From NCBI RefSeq assembly GCF_965230735.1, contig NZ_OZ246016.1, positions 3,162,001 to 3,226,000 on the forward strand: a DNA stretch of 64,000 nucleotides. The letters are read 5' to 3'. This DNA comes from Motiliproteus sp965230735. GTDB lineage: Bacteria; Pseudomonadota; Gammaproteobacteria; Pseudomonadales; Balneatricaceae. Both the position numbers and the translations under genes were made by a program. The notes under the pieces were generated by a model. The model was not told where the DNA came from, did not search any database, and saw nothing but the letters and a program-made list of their open reading frames with translations. The first letter of the stretch is position 1. Every line of letters starts with the position of its first letter. Positions 26,395 through 35,613 of the stretch are shown here, piece by piece.

Positions 26395-27396
26395 TTACTC
26401 CACCAGCCATTTGATCCGCTCCTCCAATGCCGGCTTCGAATCGCCGGTAAAGATCAACATCAGCGTGCAATTGATGCGCTGGTCCTGAATCCCGTAGCGG
26501 ATACCGATGGTTAGTCGCTCTTCATCCTGTCGACCCGCCTGGAAGCGCAACGCACTGACATTGATGCCCCGCCCCAGCACCTCCGGATGGCCGACGCTGA
26601 ACTTCAATTCCAGCTGGTCAGCCACACCGGACATACAGGCACCGATCAGAATGTTGGAGATCTCCATCAGCAGGTCCAGTTGGGTACTGCCCTCATCCGG
26701 ATCAAAGATATAGCTCAACTCCGACAGGTCACTCTCATCGATGAACAACAGGGCTTCACCGCTGATGCCGGCACAGGCAAAGCCTTGACTGACCACCGAC
26801 AGTTGATGGTTCGGTACCGTTTCCGCCACCAACTCGGCCAGTTGGGTGCCGGGAATCAAACGCACCTGGGGAATCGGCAGTTCGATGAAGACGTGCAGCA
26901 ACCGGGCCAGCAGGTCGGCTGCCTGCCCCATCGCAACATTGGCGACCTCCTGATAACCCTCGGTGATGTCGAACGGCACCTCGATCTGCGACGGTAAATT
27001 GTCGAACAACTGATCCGGTGCCTCCAGCTCCTGCAGAACACCATACTGCTGCAGAATTGAATCGAGCTTTTCACGGTTGATCGGCTTCTCGATAAAGTCC
27101 AGCGCCCCCAACTCCATCACTCGCCGACGGGCCTCGGGTTGAACATCGCCCGACACTACGATCACCAGCGTCGGCAGATCTTGAGAACGGACGATTTCAA
27201 GCACCTGATAGCCATCCATCACCGGCATATTCAGATCGAGGAACAGGACGTGAGCACGCCCTTCTTTAATCAGGGAAAGCGCTTCCAGACCATTGGCAGC
27301 GAAGCTGACATCGACGTTCCAGTTTTCCGGCAACGAACGTGCCATCTGCTTACGTGCAAAACCGGAATCGTCACAGATTAAAATGGGAATAGACAT
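26395..27396 (-). CDS. response regulator fused to a CheC-like phosphatase domain
   Basis: 333 residues. Receiver domain (1-125) with acidic pocket CDDSG, phospho-acceptor Asp54 in FLDLNMPVMDG, VVSGD and EKPI Lys. C-terminal half resembles CheC/CheX: two copies of the E-x-x-N signature, EVANVAMGQAADLLARLL and DLLMEISNILIGACMSG, the CheC catalytic pattern. It may thus dephosphorylate a receiver, perhaps its own, limiting signal lifetime. Start at 27396 (MSIPILICDDSG) by family homology. Upstream of, and co-transcribed with, the PAS-GGDEF gene. The cognate kinase is not adjacent. Confidence 0.88.
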   Translation of the reverse strand: MSIPILICDDSGFARKQMARSLPENWNVDVSFAANGLEALSLIKEGRAHVLFLDLNMPVMDGYQVLEIVRSQDLPTLVIVVSGDVQPEARRRVMELGALDFIEKPINREKLDSILQQYGVLQELEAPDQLFDNLPSQIEVPFDITEGYQEVANVAMGQAADLLARLLHVFIELPIPQVRLIPGTQLAELVAETVPNHQLSVVSQGFACAGISGEALLFIDESDLSELSYIFDPDEGSTQLDLLMEISNILIGACMSGVADQLELKFSVGHPEVLGRGINVSALRFQAGRQDEERLTIGIRYGIQDQRINCTLMLIFTGDSKPALEERIKWLVE

Positions 27397-27537
27397 AATG
27401 TCGGATCTACAGCTGGACACCGAGTTCAGTTCATCAGGGTGGGCGATTGAAATTCACGACGTCAACACGGGATCTTCCGCGTCATCCGTTATTCACCCTG
27501 AAAATGCAAGGATTAAGCAACCAAGACTGATCCTAAA

Positions 27538-27564
27538 GAGGACCGAATGCAAGCACCGGTCCTC
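27538..27564 (-). terminator. hairpin after the AIM24-family gene
   Basis: GAGGACCG/CGGTCCTC, eight-base perfect arms with an 11-base loop, 15 bases after the minus-strand stop at 27579. Only three T follow on the minus strand, so this is a weak intrinsic terminator at best. Confidence 0.45.
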
Positions 27565-27578
27565 TCGAAGGGTCCGGC

Positions 27579-28328
27579 TCAGCTCTCGCCTTTGGCGTCG
27601 CCACCCAACTGGGGCGCACAGGCTATGATACGGTCGGCCAGACGCGAGAACGGCAGGCTTTGAATCCACACCGTGCCGGTTCCGCTGAGGGTGGTCAGAC
27701 AGAAACCTTCCGCGCCGAACAGCATCGACTTCAGCCCGGACACCATCTCGATATCGTAATCGATCCCCTCGCTGAAACAGACCAGACTACCGGTATCCAG
27801 CTTGATGGTTTCATTATTGAGCTGCTTACGGATCACCGTACCGCCGGCATGGATAAACACCAGTCCATCCCCTTCCAGCTTCTGCAGGATAAAGCCTTCG
27901 CCGCCGAAAAAACCCGCCCCCAGCTTGCGAGAGAAAGCGACCCCGATCTTGGTCCCCAGCGCCGCAGCCAGAAAGGCATCTTTCTGACAGTAGAGCACAC
28001 CGCCCTGCTGGGCCATGTTGACCGGTACAATCGATCCCGGATAAGGCGCCGAGAAAGCCACCTTACGACGATCCTGGCCCTGATTTTCGAAGTGCGTCAG
28101 GAACAGCGACTCTCCGGTCAGCATCCGCTTGCCGGCCGAAAACAGCTTGCCGAACATGCCCTGGTCCGGATCGGAGCCGTCGCCCATCTTGGTCTCGAAG
28201 CTGATTCCCTGCTCCATGTAATTCATCATGCCCGCTTCGGCGATCACCGTCTCACCGGGATCGAGGCCGATCTCCACCAACTGCATCGATTCGCCCTGGA
28301 TGTGGTAATCCACTTCATGACATCGCAT
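27579..28328 (-). CDS. AIM24/TIGR00266-family protein
   Basis: 249 residues of the TIGR00266 family, a beta-helical trimer-like fold of unknown function related to mitochondrial AIM24. Family features: GETVIAEAGMMNYME, the GESLFLTHFEN segment, GSIVPVNM, QKDAFLAA, GGEGFILQKLEGDGLVFIHAGGT and GAEGFCLTTLSGTGTVWIQSLPFSRLA. The start at 28328 follows GAGGGAT. No signal peptide. Single gene; role cannot be inferred from neighbours. Confidence 0.9.
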   Translation of the reverse strand: MRCHEVDYHIQGESMQLVEIGLDPGETVIAEAGMMNYMEQGISFETKMGDGSDPDQGMFGKLFSAGKRMLTGESLFLTHFENQGQDRRKVAFSAPYPGSIVPVNMAQQGGVLYCQKDAFLAAALGTKIGVAFSRKLGAGFFGGEGFILQKLEGDGLVFIHAGGTVIRKQLNNETIKLDTGSLVCFSEGIDYDIEMVSGLKSMLFGAEGFCLTTLSGTGTVWIQSLPFSRLADRIIACAPQLGGDAKGES

Positions 28329-28787
28329 CGCTTATCCCTCGTCACTGTCATCGGAAGATGCTCGAAGCATATCAGCATCGTCGGCCTCTCACGAGCCATG
28401 TTGGACAACTCGAGACGAGTCTTGAGTCTGGAAAACCGATTAACGACAACCAATTACAGTTTTATTACGCCACAACAGGGATAACCGAAGGCCGGGGGGA
28501 AACAACCCCCGGATGGTTACGGCTGCCGACGTTAGTCGATCTCTTCGACCAAAGTTATCCCGTCAAATAAAGGAAATCGTCATATACCGGTGTTAACCTC
28601 TATGGTTCGCTGTGACGGAAACGGTGGGCTTTTCGTGGGAAGTAACAGTGAACAGCACAGTAAATGCCGGATTTGCTAGATCGATTCCTATCGCCCAGCA
28701 GCTCGGCAAAGCCTCGGTCATTGCAATTGTTAAATACCCTTCGCCATTGCAATGACTGAACAAGTTAGCCTTTTGAAGGAGTCATAC
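28329..28787. other. 459-bp gene-free region upstream of the thiolase
   Basis: No convincing gene. It contains a seven-base GC hairpin (CCGGGGG/CCCCCGG, 28493-28513) without a T-tract, and two CATTGCAAT boxes close to the thiolase start (described separately). Regulatory signals for the divergent AIM24 and thiolase genes presumably lie here, but no consensus promoter is clear by eye. Confidence 0.6.
28719..28754. promoter_or_regulatory. pair of CATTGCAAT boxes before the thiolase
   Basis: CATTGCAATT at 28719 and the perfect ten-base palindrome CATTGCAATG at 28745 are spaced 26 bases start to start. The second lies about 34 bases upstream of the thiolase ATG. This looks like a two-site operator for a dimeric regulator; the protein is unknown. 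Confidence 0.5.
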
Positions 28788-29972
28788 ATGGCAAATCGTG
28801 ATGTCTATGTCCTAAGCGCAGCCCGTTCGGCAGTTGGTGGTTTTGGTGGTTCTCTGAGTGGTATGGAACCGGCCGAACTGGCTGGCACCGTAATGAAGGA
28901 AGCCGTTTCGCGCTCACAGGTAGACCCGAACAAGATCAACTATGTCACTGTCGGTAACTGTATTCCGACCGAAGCACGCTCTGCGTACGTTGCCCGTGTC
29001 GCCTCTATCCAGGCAGGTCTGCCGATGGACTCGGTGGCAATGGCCGTTAACCGCCTGTGTAGCTCCGGTCTGCAAGGCATCGTAACCTCGGCGCAAGCGA
29101 TCATGCTGGGCGATTGCGACTACGGCATCGGTGGTGGTGTTGAAGTCATGTCCCGTAGCGCCTACCTGGCTCCCAGCCTGCGCAACGGTGCCCGCATGGG
29201 CGATACCACCATGGTGGATGCGATGGTAGCGACCCTGACCGACCCGTTCGGTGTCGGCCACATGGGTATCACCGCCGAAAACCTGGCCGAGAAGTGGGAG
29301 ATCACCCGTGAGGAACAGGATGCGTTCGCAGCCGAGTCTCATCGTCGTGCCGCCGCTGCTATCGAAGCCGGTCACTTCAAGTCTCAGATCGTCCCGATCA
29401 CGCTGAAGAGCCGTCGCGGCGAAACCATCTTCGACACCGACGAGCACGTCAAGCCAGGCACAACCGCTGAGAAGCTGGGCGGTATGCGTCCGGCCTTTAA
29501 GAAAGACGGTACCGTTACCGCCGGTAACGCCTCGGGCATCAACGACGGCGCGGCCTTCTTCGTCCTGGGTGGCGCCGATGCGGCCGAGCGTGACGGCTAC
29601 AAGCCGATGGCTCGCCTGGTGTCCTACGCGGTTGCCGGTGTTCCGAACCACATCATGGGTGAAGGCCCGATCCCGGCCTCCAAGCTGGCGCTGCAGCGTG
29701 CCGGTCTGTCGCTGGATCAGATGGATGTGATCGAGTCCAACGAAGCCTTTGCTGCCCAAGCGATTGCGGTAGCCAAGGGTCTGGGACTGGATATGGCCAA
29801 GACCAACCCCAACGGTGGTGCCATTGCCCTGGGTCACCCGATCGGCTGTTCCGGTGCCTTTATCGCCACCAAGGCGCTGTACGAGCTTGAGCGCACCAAC
29901 GGCCGTTACGCACTGGTCACCATGTGTATCGGTGGTGGTCAGGGAATCGCGACCGTATTCGAGCGTTGCTGA
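28788..29972 (+). CDS. acetyl-CoA C-acyltransferase (beta-ketothiolase, BktB/PhaA-like)
   Basis: Thiolase of 394 residues that condenses or cleaves acyl-CoA units (2 acetyl-CoA to acetoacetyl-CoA and longer homologues). Catalytic residues are visible: nucleophile Cys in NRLCSSGLQG, NEAFAAQA, His in GGAIALGHPIGCSGA, and the second Cys in TMCIGGGQG. Overall sequence recalls BktB of Cupriavidus more than FadA, so a biosynthetic role (PHA or short-chain metabolism) is likelier, but no PHA genes adjoin it. ATG at 28788 follows GAAGGA. Ends in a strong terminator. Confidence 0.9.
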   Translation: MANRDVYVLSAARSAVGGFGGSLSGMEPAELAGTVMKEAVSRSQVDPNKINYVTVGNCIPTEARSAYVARVASIQAGLPMDSVAMAVNRLCSSGLQGIVTSAQAIMLGDCDYGIGGGVEVMSRSAYLAPSLRNGARMGDTTMVDAMVATLTDPFGVGHMGITAENLAEKWEITREEQDAFAAESHRRAAAAIEAGHFKSQIVPITLKSRRGETIFDTDEHVKPGTTAEKLGGMRPAFKKDGTVTAGNASGINDGAAFFVLGGADAAERDGYKPMARLVSYAVAGVPNHIMGEGPIPASKLALQRAGLSLDQMDVIESNEAFAAQAIAVAKGLGLDMAKTNPNGGAIALGHPIGCSGAFIATKALYELERTNGRYALVTMCIGGGQGIATVFERC

Positions 29973-29997
29973 TCTCTGAAACCTGAGTGATACGAAC

Positions 29998-30027
29998 AAT
30001 CGGCGGCCTCAGGCCGCCGATTTTTTT
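29998..30027 (+). terminator. Rho-independent terminator after the thiolase
   Basis: AATCGGCGGCC-TCA-GGCCGCCGATT with eleven-base arms, followed by TTTTTT. Very strong intrinsic terminator. Confidence 0.95.
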
Positions 30028-30111
30028 ATGTCCTACATCAGAGAGAATGCCGACAGCCTCCCGCCGAGACATCGATAAATTCTCACCACTTATCAAACAC
30101 TTCGCTTTTCT

Positions 30112-30139
30112 TTGACATTTATCAACCCTATATTAGAAA
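30112..30139 (+). promoter_or_regulatory. possible sigma-70 promoter of the chemoreceptor gene
   Basis: Perfect -35 TTGACA at 30112-30117, 16-base spacer, weak -10 TAGAAA at 30134-30139, leaving about 90 bases of leader before the ATG at 30236. A flagellar sigma-28 site would be expected for a chemoreceptor, but none with correct spacing was found. Confidence 0.4.
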
Positions 30140-30235
30140 GCACAATGATCGTTAACGCTCTTGATTAAGAATGTGCGACCCTTTGGATTCGATAAAATTT
30201 GGCAAACGGATTTGACCACCTGATGAGGCGTTTAA

Positions 30236-31879
30236 ATGAAAACCATAGGTGCGAAACTAACTTCCGTTTTTCTTCTGACCATTTTGATTCTGCTGTCCGT
30301 TGTCGGCTGGAGCGTCAGCTCACTCTGGGGGCAGATTAATCACTACCAGCAGCTGGTCAGCCATGCCGCCCATTACCAAGGCGACATCCTCAGCATTCAG
30401 GCCGAATTCAAAACCCAGGTCCAGGAGTGGAAAAACATCCTGATCCGCGGCGCCGATGATGCGCAACGGGAAAAATATTGGGGCCGGTTCCAGAAACGTG
30501 AAGCGACCATCCAAAACGAAATCGCCAAGCTTAACGATGCACTGGGTAGCTATGCCGCCGACAACCCGGTCTACAACGGTTCTCCGGTACTCAAGCTGAT
30601 CAGCGATTTCACTCGCTCCCACCGGGAGATGGGACAAGCTTATCGGCGCGGCTACAATGAGTTTGTCAGCTCCGGCTACCAATCCGCCGTCGGCGACAAA
30701 GCCGTTTCCGGGATCGATCGTGCCCCGACCAAGCTGTTGGCAGAAGCGGCCGAAGAGATCGAACGCCTGATGGATCAGGAGTCGGAAGAGGCTTATCAGG
30801 ATTCGCTGGGCGTGATCACCAGCGAAATCATCGTCATTCTGCTGGCGACCCTGCTGGGTGTGGTGCTGTTTGTCGTCATCTCCCGCCGCATCATCGTCAA
30901 GCCGACCTCGATACTGACCGATAATCTCGCCCAGATGGCCCAGGGCGACTTTTCCTCGCCGACAAGCTACCAAAGTAATGACGAAATCGGTCAACTGGCC
31001 GACAGCGCCCGCCGGGTTCAGACCAATATGACCGATGTTTTGGCCAGCCTTAAGCACGCGGCGGATGAAGCCAGCAATGCCAGCATCAACCTGGCCGACA
31101 CCAGCAGCTGTGCCCATGAGGTGGTCAACGAGCAGCAGTCCCAGACCGAGCAGGTCGCCACCGCCATGAATGAGATGGCCGCCACCGTTCAGGAAGTCGC
31201 CCAGAGCGCCCAGACGGCGGCAGACTCGGCCCGAGAAGCGGATGAGCAAGCCCGCGCCGGCCATACCGTGGTCCAAGGCACGATCGAGTCGATCAACAGC
31301 CTGGCAACTGAAGTGGAACGCGCTTCTTCGGTGATCGAGGCACTGGCGCAGGACAGCAACAGTATCGGCTCCATCCTGGACGTTATCCGCGGTATCGCCG
31401 AACAGACCAATCTACTGGCACTCAATGCCGCCATCGAAGCCGCCCGTGCCGGCGAGCAGGGTCGTGGCTTTGCAGTGGTAGCCGACGAAGTTCGCTCGCT
31501 GGCTCAGCGTACCCAGGAGTCAACCGAAGAGATCCAGCAGATGATCGAAAAACTGCAGTCAGGCGCCGTCGATGCGGTATCGGTGATGGAGGCCGGTAAG
31601 ACCCAGGCCCAACAAAGCGTGGCCAGTGCCGCGGAAACCGGCGAAGCCCTGGGGGCCATCGAGCAGGCGGTTTCAGCCATCAACGACATGAACCTGCATA
31701 TCGCCAGTGCCGCCGAAGAGCAGTCGTCGGTTGCCGAGGAGATCAATCGCAACGTGGTTGCCATCAGCCACTCGACCGAGGTGACCGTCGAAAACTCATC
31801 GCGCATCGAAGCGGTCAGCCAACAGGTTGCCCAGCTGGCCAGCGAATTCCAGCAGATCACGGCCAAGTTTAAGGTTTAA
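30236..31879 (+). CDS. methyl-accepting chemotaxis protein
   Basis: Transmembrane chemoreceptor, 547 residues. TM1 about 8-27, periplasmic helical sensor domain about 28-195 (four-helix-bundle type by appearance, WKNILIRGAD segment), TM2 about 197-216. HAMP follows (KPTSILTDNLAQMAQGDFS), then a long cytoplasmic coiled coil with the conserved hairpin tip EQTNLLALNAAIEAARAGE. There is no C-terminal CheR-tethering pentapeptide (ends QQITAKFKV). Ligand unknown. Flanked by terminators, so monocistronic. Confidence 0.94.
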   Translation: MKTIGAKLTSVFLLTILILLSVVGWSVSSLWGQINHYQQLVSHAAHYQGDILSIQAEFKTQVQEWKNILIRGADDAQREKYWGRFQKREATIQNEIAKLNDALGSYAADNPVYNGSPVLKLISDFTRSHREMGQAYRRGYNEFVSSGYQSAVGDKAVSGIDRAPTKLLAEAAEEIERLMDQESEEAYQDSLGVITSEIIVILLATLLGVVLFVVISRRIIVKPTSILTDNLAQMAQGDFSSPTSYQSNDEIGQLADSARRVQTNMTDVLASLKHAADEASNASINLADTSSCAHEVVNEQQSQTEQVATAMNEMAATVQEVAQSAQTAADSAREADEQARAGHTVVQGTIESINSLATEVERASSVIEALAQDSNSIGSILDVIRGIAEQTNLLALNAAIEAARAGEQGRGFAVVADEVRSLAQRTQESTEEIQQMIEKLQSGAVDAVSVMEAGKTQAQQSVASAAETGEALGAIEQAVSAINDMNLHIASAAEEQSSVAEEINRNVVAISHSTEVTVENSSRIEAVSQQVAQLASEFQQITAKFKV

Positions 31880-31906
31880 CCCGAAGTCCCGACTCAATCC
31901 CGTTTT

Positions 31907-31934
31907 AAAAGCCCGCTATGATGCGGGCTTTTTA
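31907..31934. terminator. terminator between convergent chemoreceptor and ppnN
   Basis: AAAAGCCCGC-TATGAT-GCGGGCTTTTTA: six to ten paired bases with A/T tracts on both sides. Serves both strands. Confidence 0.88.
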
Positions 31935-31956
31935 TTGCTCGATTAGCTGAAAACGC

Positions 31957-33330
31957 TCAATGGCGGATCTGATAGCAGGGCTGGTAGTCGCTGAAGTTGA
32001 TTTTCATCCGACGCTGCTGGACAAACTGCTGCAGTAGCCGATCCAAGTTTTTCATCAAGGTACTATCGCCCTGCAGCTCAAAGGGTCCGTGGGCTTCGAT
32101 CTCCCGGATACCGGCCTCCTTAACGTTCCCCGCCACGATACCGGACAGTGCCCGCCGTAGATTCGCCGCCAAGCGATGGGTCGGCTGATCCCGGTGCAGC
32201 GCCAGCGCCGCCATATTGGCATGGGTGGGTTCGAACGGCTGTTGAAACAGCTCGTAATCGACAAACAACGGCCAGTTGAAATGGAACGCCTCGCCGGTAA
32301 TCCGACGATGCCGGGTCACCTGGGATAATCCCGACTTCATCAGTCGTGCTACCTGCCCCGGATCATCGATGATGATTTGATACTTTGACGCGGCCTCCTC
32401 GCCGAGGCTATCGCGGATAAAGCGATCGATACTGTCGAAATATTCACGGCTCGACGCCGGTCCGGTAAAGATCAACGGAAACGGTATCTCGCGATTACGC
32501 TCGTGCAGAAGCACGCCAAGAATAAACAGGATCTCCTCGGCCGTTCCGGCACCGCCCGGAAACACGACAATGCCGTGCCCAAGGCGAACGAACGCCTCCA
32601 GCCGCTTCTCGATATCCGGCATCGTAATCAGTTCATTAACGATCGGGTTGGGCGATTCGGCGGCGATAATACCGGGCTCCGAAATGCCGACATAGCGGCC
32701 GTTCTCATTACGCTGTTTGGCATGGGCGATAGTTGCCCCTTTCATCGGCCCTTTCATCGCTCCCGGCCCACAACCGGTACAGATATCTAAGGCCCGAAGA
32801 CCCAGCTCATAGCCGACTTTTTTGGTGTAGTCGTACTCTTCACGTTCGATCGAGTGACCGCCCCAACAGACCACCAGGTTGGGTTTGATCCGCGGTTTCA
32901 CGGCGCGGGCATGACGCAGGATATGGAACACCTCATTGGTGATCGATTGCGACGGCTTCAAGCGGGTATAGTTCAGGTCCAACTCGTCGCCGACATACAG
33001 AATATCGCGCAACACCGCGAACAGGTTCTCGCGGATACCGGCGATAATCTTGCCGTCGACAAAGGCCGTATCGGGCGCATTGAACAGATCCAACTGGATG
33101 CCCCGATGCTTCTGACTGATCTTGATATCAAAGTTTTTGAAGCGTTCCATCACCTCACGGGTGTCGTCCATATCGCTGCCGCAGTTGAGCACCGCCAGGG
33201 CGCACTTGCGAAACAGTTGGTAGAGGCCGCTCTGGCTCTTATCCTGCAGCCGGGTGATCTCATATTGAGACAGGGTATCCAGCTCAATTCTCGGGGTGAC
33301 GCTGGCGGTAACGCCTTGGTGATAATCCAT
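31957..33330 (-). CDS. ppnN: nucleotide 5'-monophosphate nucleosidase
   Basis: PpnN (YgdH) cleaves purine and pyrimidine 5'-mononucleotides to base and ribose 5-phosphate and in E. coli is activated by (p)ppGpp. 457 residues, the normal length. N-terminal domain (LDTLSQYEITRLQDKSQSGLY) precedes the LOG-like catalytic domain: VVCWGGHSI, CTGCGPGAMKGPMKGA, and the phosphoribosyl motif VVFPGGAGTAEEI. A C-terminal domain with HRRITGEAFHFNW follows. Assignment secure. Terminator shared with the convergent chemoreceptor. Confidence 0.95.
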   Translation of the reverse strand: MDYHQGVTASVTPRIELDTLSQYEITRLQDKSQSGLYQLFRKCALAVLNCGSDMDDTREVMERFKNFDIKISQKHRGIQLDLFNAPDTAFVDGKIIAGIRENLFAVLRDILYVGDELDLNYTRLKPSQSITNEVFHILRHARAVKPRIKPNLVVCWGGHSIEREEYDYTKKVGYELGLRALDICTGCGPGAMKGPMKGATIAHAKQRNENGRYVGISEPGIIAAESPNPIVNELITMPDIEKRLEAFVRLGHGIVVFPGGAGTAEEILFILGVLLHERNREIPFPLIFTGPASSREYFDSIDRFIRDSLGEEAASKYQIIIDDPGQVARLMKSGLSQVTRHRRITGEAFHFNWPLFVDYELFQQPFEPTHANMAALALHRDQPTHRLAANLRRALSGIVAGNVKEAGIREIEAHGPFELQGDSTLMKNLDRLLQQFVQQRRMKINFSDYQPCYQIRH

Positions 33331-33473
33331 ATACTGACTCCAACTTCTTGTTCTGCTCGCAGTCTATGTCGATCGGGTGACGCTTTTGTGACTGGGCTTT
33401 GCTAAACAGACTACGTGCGGCAGCCAACAGTTCCCTAAGCATAGTTGGTTTGAATTCAATCGTTTAAGGAGGC

Positions 33474-34688
33474 TTAAGCTGGTTGCTCGGTACCCTTAAT
33501 CCGGCCGAGCCATAAAATGGCAATCACCACCAGCGCCAGCGGCGGTGCCATGGCCAGGTTGACCCAGTCCCAACCCCACAGATTCTGCAGTAGCCCGGAG
33601 CAGAAACTGGCCACCATCACCGACATCGACACCAGCATCTCATTGATCCCCTGAGCCCGGGCTTTTTCCGCCGGACGGTAGGCCTCGGTCAACAGGCTGG
33701 TTGAACCGATAAACAGGAAGTTCCAGCCCACCCCCAGCAGGATCAACGCGCTGGTGAAATGCCAGCGGCCAATACCCTGCAGGTTGACCAGAATGCAGCC
33801 GATCATCAGAACCGCACCCACCAGCATGATGGTCGTGACACCGAAACGGCTGATCAGCCGCCCGGTGATAAAGGACGGCGCGAACATCCCCAGCACGTGC
33901 CACTGAATCACCCCGGCGGTGATTCCGAAGCTGAAGCCGCAGGCCTGCATCGACAGCGGCGTGGCATTCATGATCAGCACCATCACCGCGTAGGCCACCA
34001 CGGCCCCGAGTACGGCGACGATAAAGACCGGCTGACGCACCACCTCGGCAATCGGGCGGGCTTGGCCGTGCACTTCTTCATCGCTGGATGGCGGAACCCG
34101 GACCCAGCCCAGCGCGGTGATCGCCAACAGATAGATCAGTACCAGCGCCAGGTAGTTGCCGCCGTAGAGCAGATCCGGCAGCCAGTCACGACTCCAGATT
34201 GCCAATGCCGGGCCTACCAAGGCGGCCACCAGTCCGCCGGCCATCACCAACGAGATCGCACGATGCTTATGGGCTTCATCGCTGACATCGACGGCGGCAA
34301 ACCGATACAGCTGACTGATACCGATACAGGCGCCGATCAGCGCACTGCCGAAACAGAACAGCAGCATAGATTCGCGCCCCAGCGCCCAGAAAGCCACCAG
34401 AGCACCGACAATACCGAGACCGTTGCCGATCCAGAACCCGGCGCGGCGCCCGATCCGCTTCATCAACAGCGACGCCGGGTAAGCCGCCAGCATGGTGCCG
34501 AGAAACTGTACCGCCACCGGTAGCGTCGCCAACGCCGGTTGGTCGGCCAACTGGTTGCCGATCAACGCCAGCACCGAGACCAGCAGCACATTGCCGGTGG
34601 TCAATAGCGCCTGGCATAACGCCAGCAACGCGACGCTGCGATTGATAAAGAAAGAGCTCAGTGCAGAGGCTGACAACACGCGGTCCAC
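33474..34688 (-). CDS. MFS transporter
   Basis: 404 residues, twelve predicted transmembrane helices, major facilitator superfamily. The loop 2-3 signature reads LLMKRIGRRAGFWIGNGLG, and the mid-loop between helices 6 and 7 is short (VPPSSDEEVHGQARP). The start is a GTG at 34688. Substrate is not inferable; sequence recalls the uncharacterised YfcJ/Bcr-like MFS groups. Lies downstream of cobB on the same strand but with 91 bases between, so may be transcribed separately. Confidence 0.88.
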   Translation of the reverse strand: MDRVLSASALSSFFINRSVALLALCQALLTTGNVLLVSVLALIGNQLADQPALATLPVAVQFLGTMLAAYPASLLMKRIGRRAGFWIGNGLGIVGALVAFWALGRESMLLFCFGSALIGACIGISQLYRFAAVDVSDEAHKHRAISLVMAGGLVAALVGPALAIWSRDWLPDLLYGGNYLALVLIYLLAITALGWVRVPPSSDEEVHGQARPIAEVVRQPVFIVAVLGAVVAYAVMVLIMNATPLSMQACGFSFGITAGVIQWHVLGMFAPSFITGRLISRFGVTTIMLVGAVLMIGCILVNLQGIGRWHFTSALILLGVGWNFLFIGSTSLLTEAYRPAEKARAQGINEMLVSMSVMVASFCSGLLQNLWGWDWVNLAMAPPLALVVIAILWLGRIKGTEQPA

Positions 34689-34779
34689 TCCTTGGCGGCG
34701 ATCAAACAGGATAACGAAGGTTAGCGTATAACAAGATTACCCACGGCAACGGGCCGTAACGGGTGACAGACGTTGAACC

Positions 34780-35487
34780 TTAATCTAACAGCTGGCGAAC
34801 GAAAGCCGGTACCACCTCACCGGCCGGTCCATAGATCTGCTCGGCAAAGGCCGACTCCTGCCGCGACGGCTCCAGATTCAACTCCACCGTGTGGGCGCCA
34901 GCCGCCAACGCCACCTGAACAAAACCGTTGGCCGGGTAAACCGTGCCGGAGGTGCCGATGGAGATAAACAGATCACAGCGTTCCAGCCGATCGTAGATCA
35001 AATCCATCTGCATCGGCATCTCGCCGAACCAGACGATATCGGGCCGCAAGGTTCCCTGCTCGCCACAACAGCGGCAGCGGGTCGAGCCATCCAGGTCCTC
35101 CAGGTGCTCAAACACCTCTGAGCTGTCCAGACAGCGCGCCTTGGTCAACTCGCCGTGCATATGGATCAGCGAGCGTGAGCCTGCCTGTTCGTGGAGGTTA
35201 TCGACATTCTGGGTCACCAGACAGAACTCGCCGTCGAAGCGCTGCTCCAGCTCCGCCAGCGCCTGGTGGGCCAGATTGGGGCGGGTCGCGGGGTCCATCA
35301 ACTGACGACGCCGCATGTTGTAGAACCGGTAAACCAGCTCCGGGTCACGCAGAAACCCTTCCGGCGTTGCGACATCCTCGATCCGGTGATCCTCCCACAG
35401 GCCATCGCTGGCCCGAAAGGTTTTCAATCCGGACTCGGCCGACACACCGGCACCGGTCAGCACCACGATGGAACCAAATCGAGCCAT
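34780..35487 (-). CDS. cobB: NAD-dependent protein deacylase (sirtuin)
   Basis: Removes acetyl/succinyl groups from lysines using NAD+. 235 residues, short CobB isoform. Motifs: LTGAGVSAESGLKTFR (NAD), the YRFYNMRRR Tyr/Arg pair of class III sirtuins (desuccinylase), TQNVDNLHEQAG, catalytic His in HMHGE, zinc region ARCLDS and RCRCCGEQG, PDIVWFGEMP and GTSGTVYPANGF. The incomplete first CxxC of the zinc site is also seen in E. coli CobB, so it is not a defect. Confidence 0.95.
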   Translation of the reverse strand: MARFGSIVVLTGAGVSAESGLKTFRASDGLWEDHRIEDVATPEGFLRDPELVYRFYNMRRRQLMDPATRPNLAHQALAELEQRFDGEFCLVTQNVDNLHEQAGSRSLIHMHGELTKARCLDSSEVFEHLEDLDGSTRCRCCGEQGTLRPDIVWFGEMPMQMDLIYDRLERCDLFISIGTSGTVYPANGFVQVALAAGAHTVELNLEPSRQESAFAEQIYGPAGEVVPAFVRQLLD

Positions 35488-35613
35488 AGCACGTCTCCAA
35501 GTAATAGGGATGTCATCAACGATTAATGAGGCTACGATAGAGGTTAACCGACGGGAAGGAAACCCTGGTTAGCGGGTTCCTGCCGGTTGTCCTCATGCCC
35601 AAGGAGACTCTGC

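Noticed and set aside
28914..29999. 361-codon minus-strand open frame opposite the thiolase
   Set aside because: Runs back through the strong thiolase terminator; the encoded sequence is low in recognisable structure. Shadow frame.
30028..30235. Sigma-28 promoter for the chemoreceptor
   Set aside because: A TTCGATAA box exists but no TAAA at the required 15-base spacing.
34780..35487. Sirtuin with an apparently broken zinc site
   Set aside because: The missing Cys of the first CxxC pair is also missing in E. coli CobB, so this is the normal state for the subgroup.
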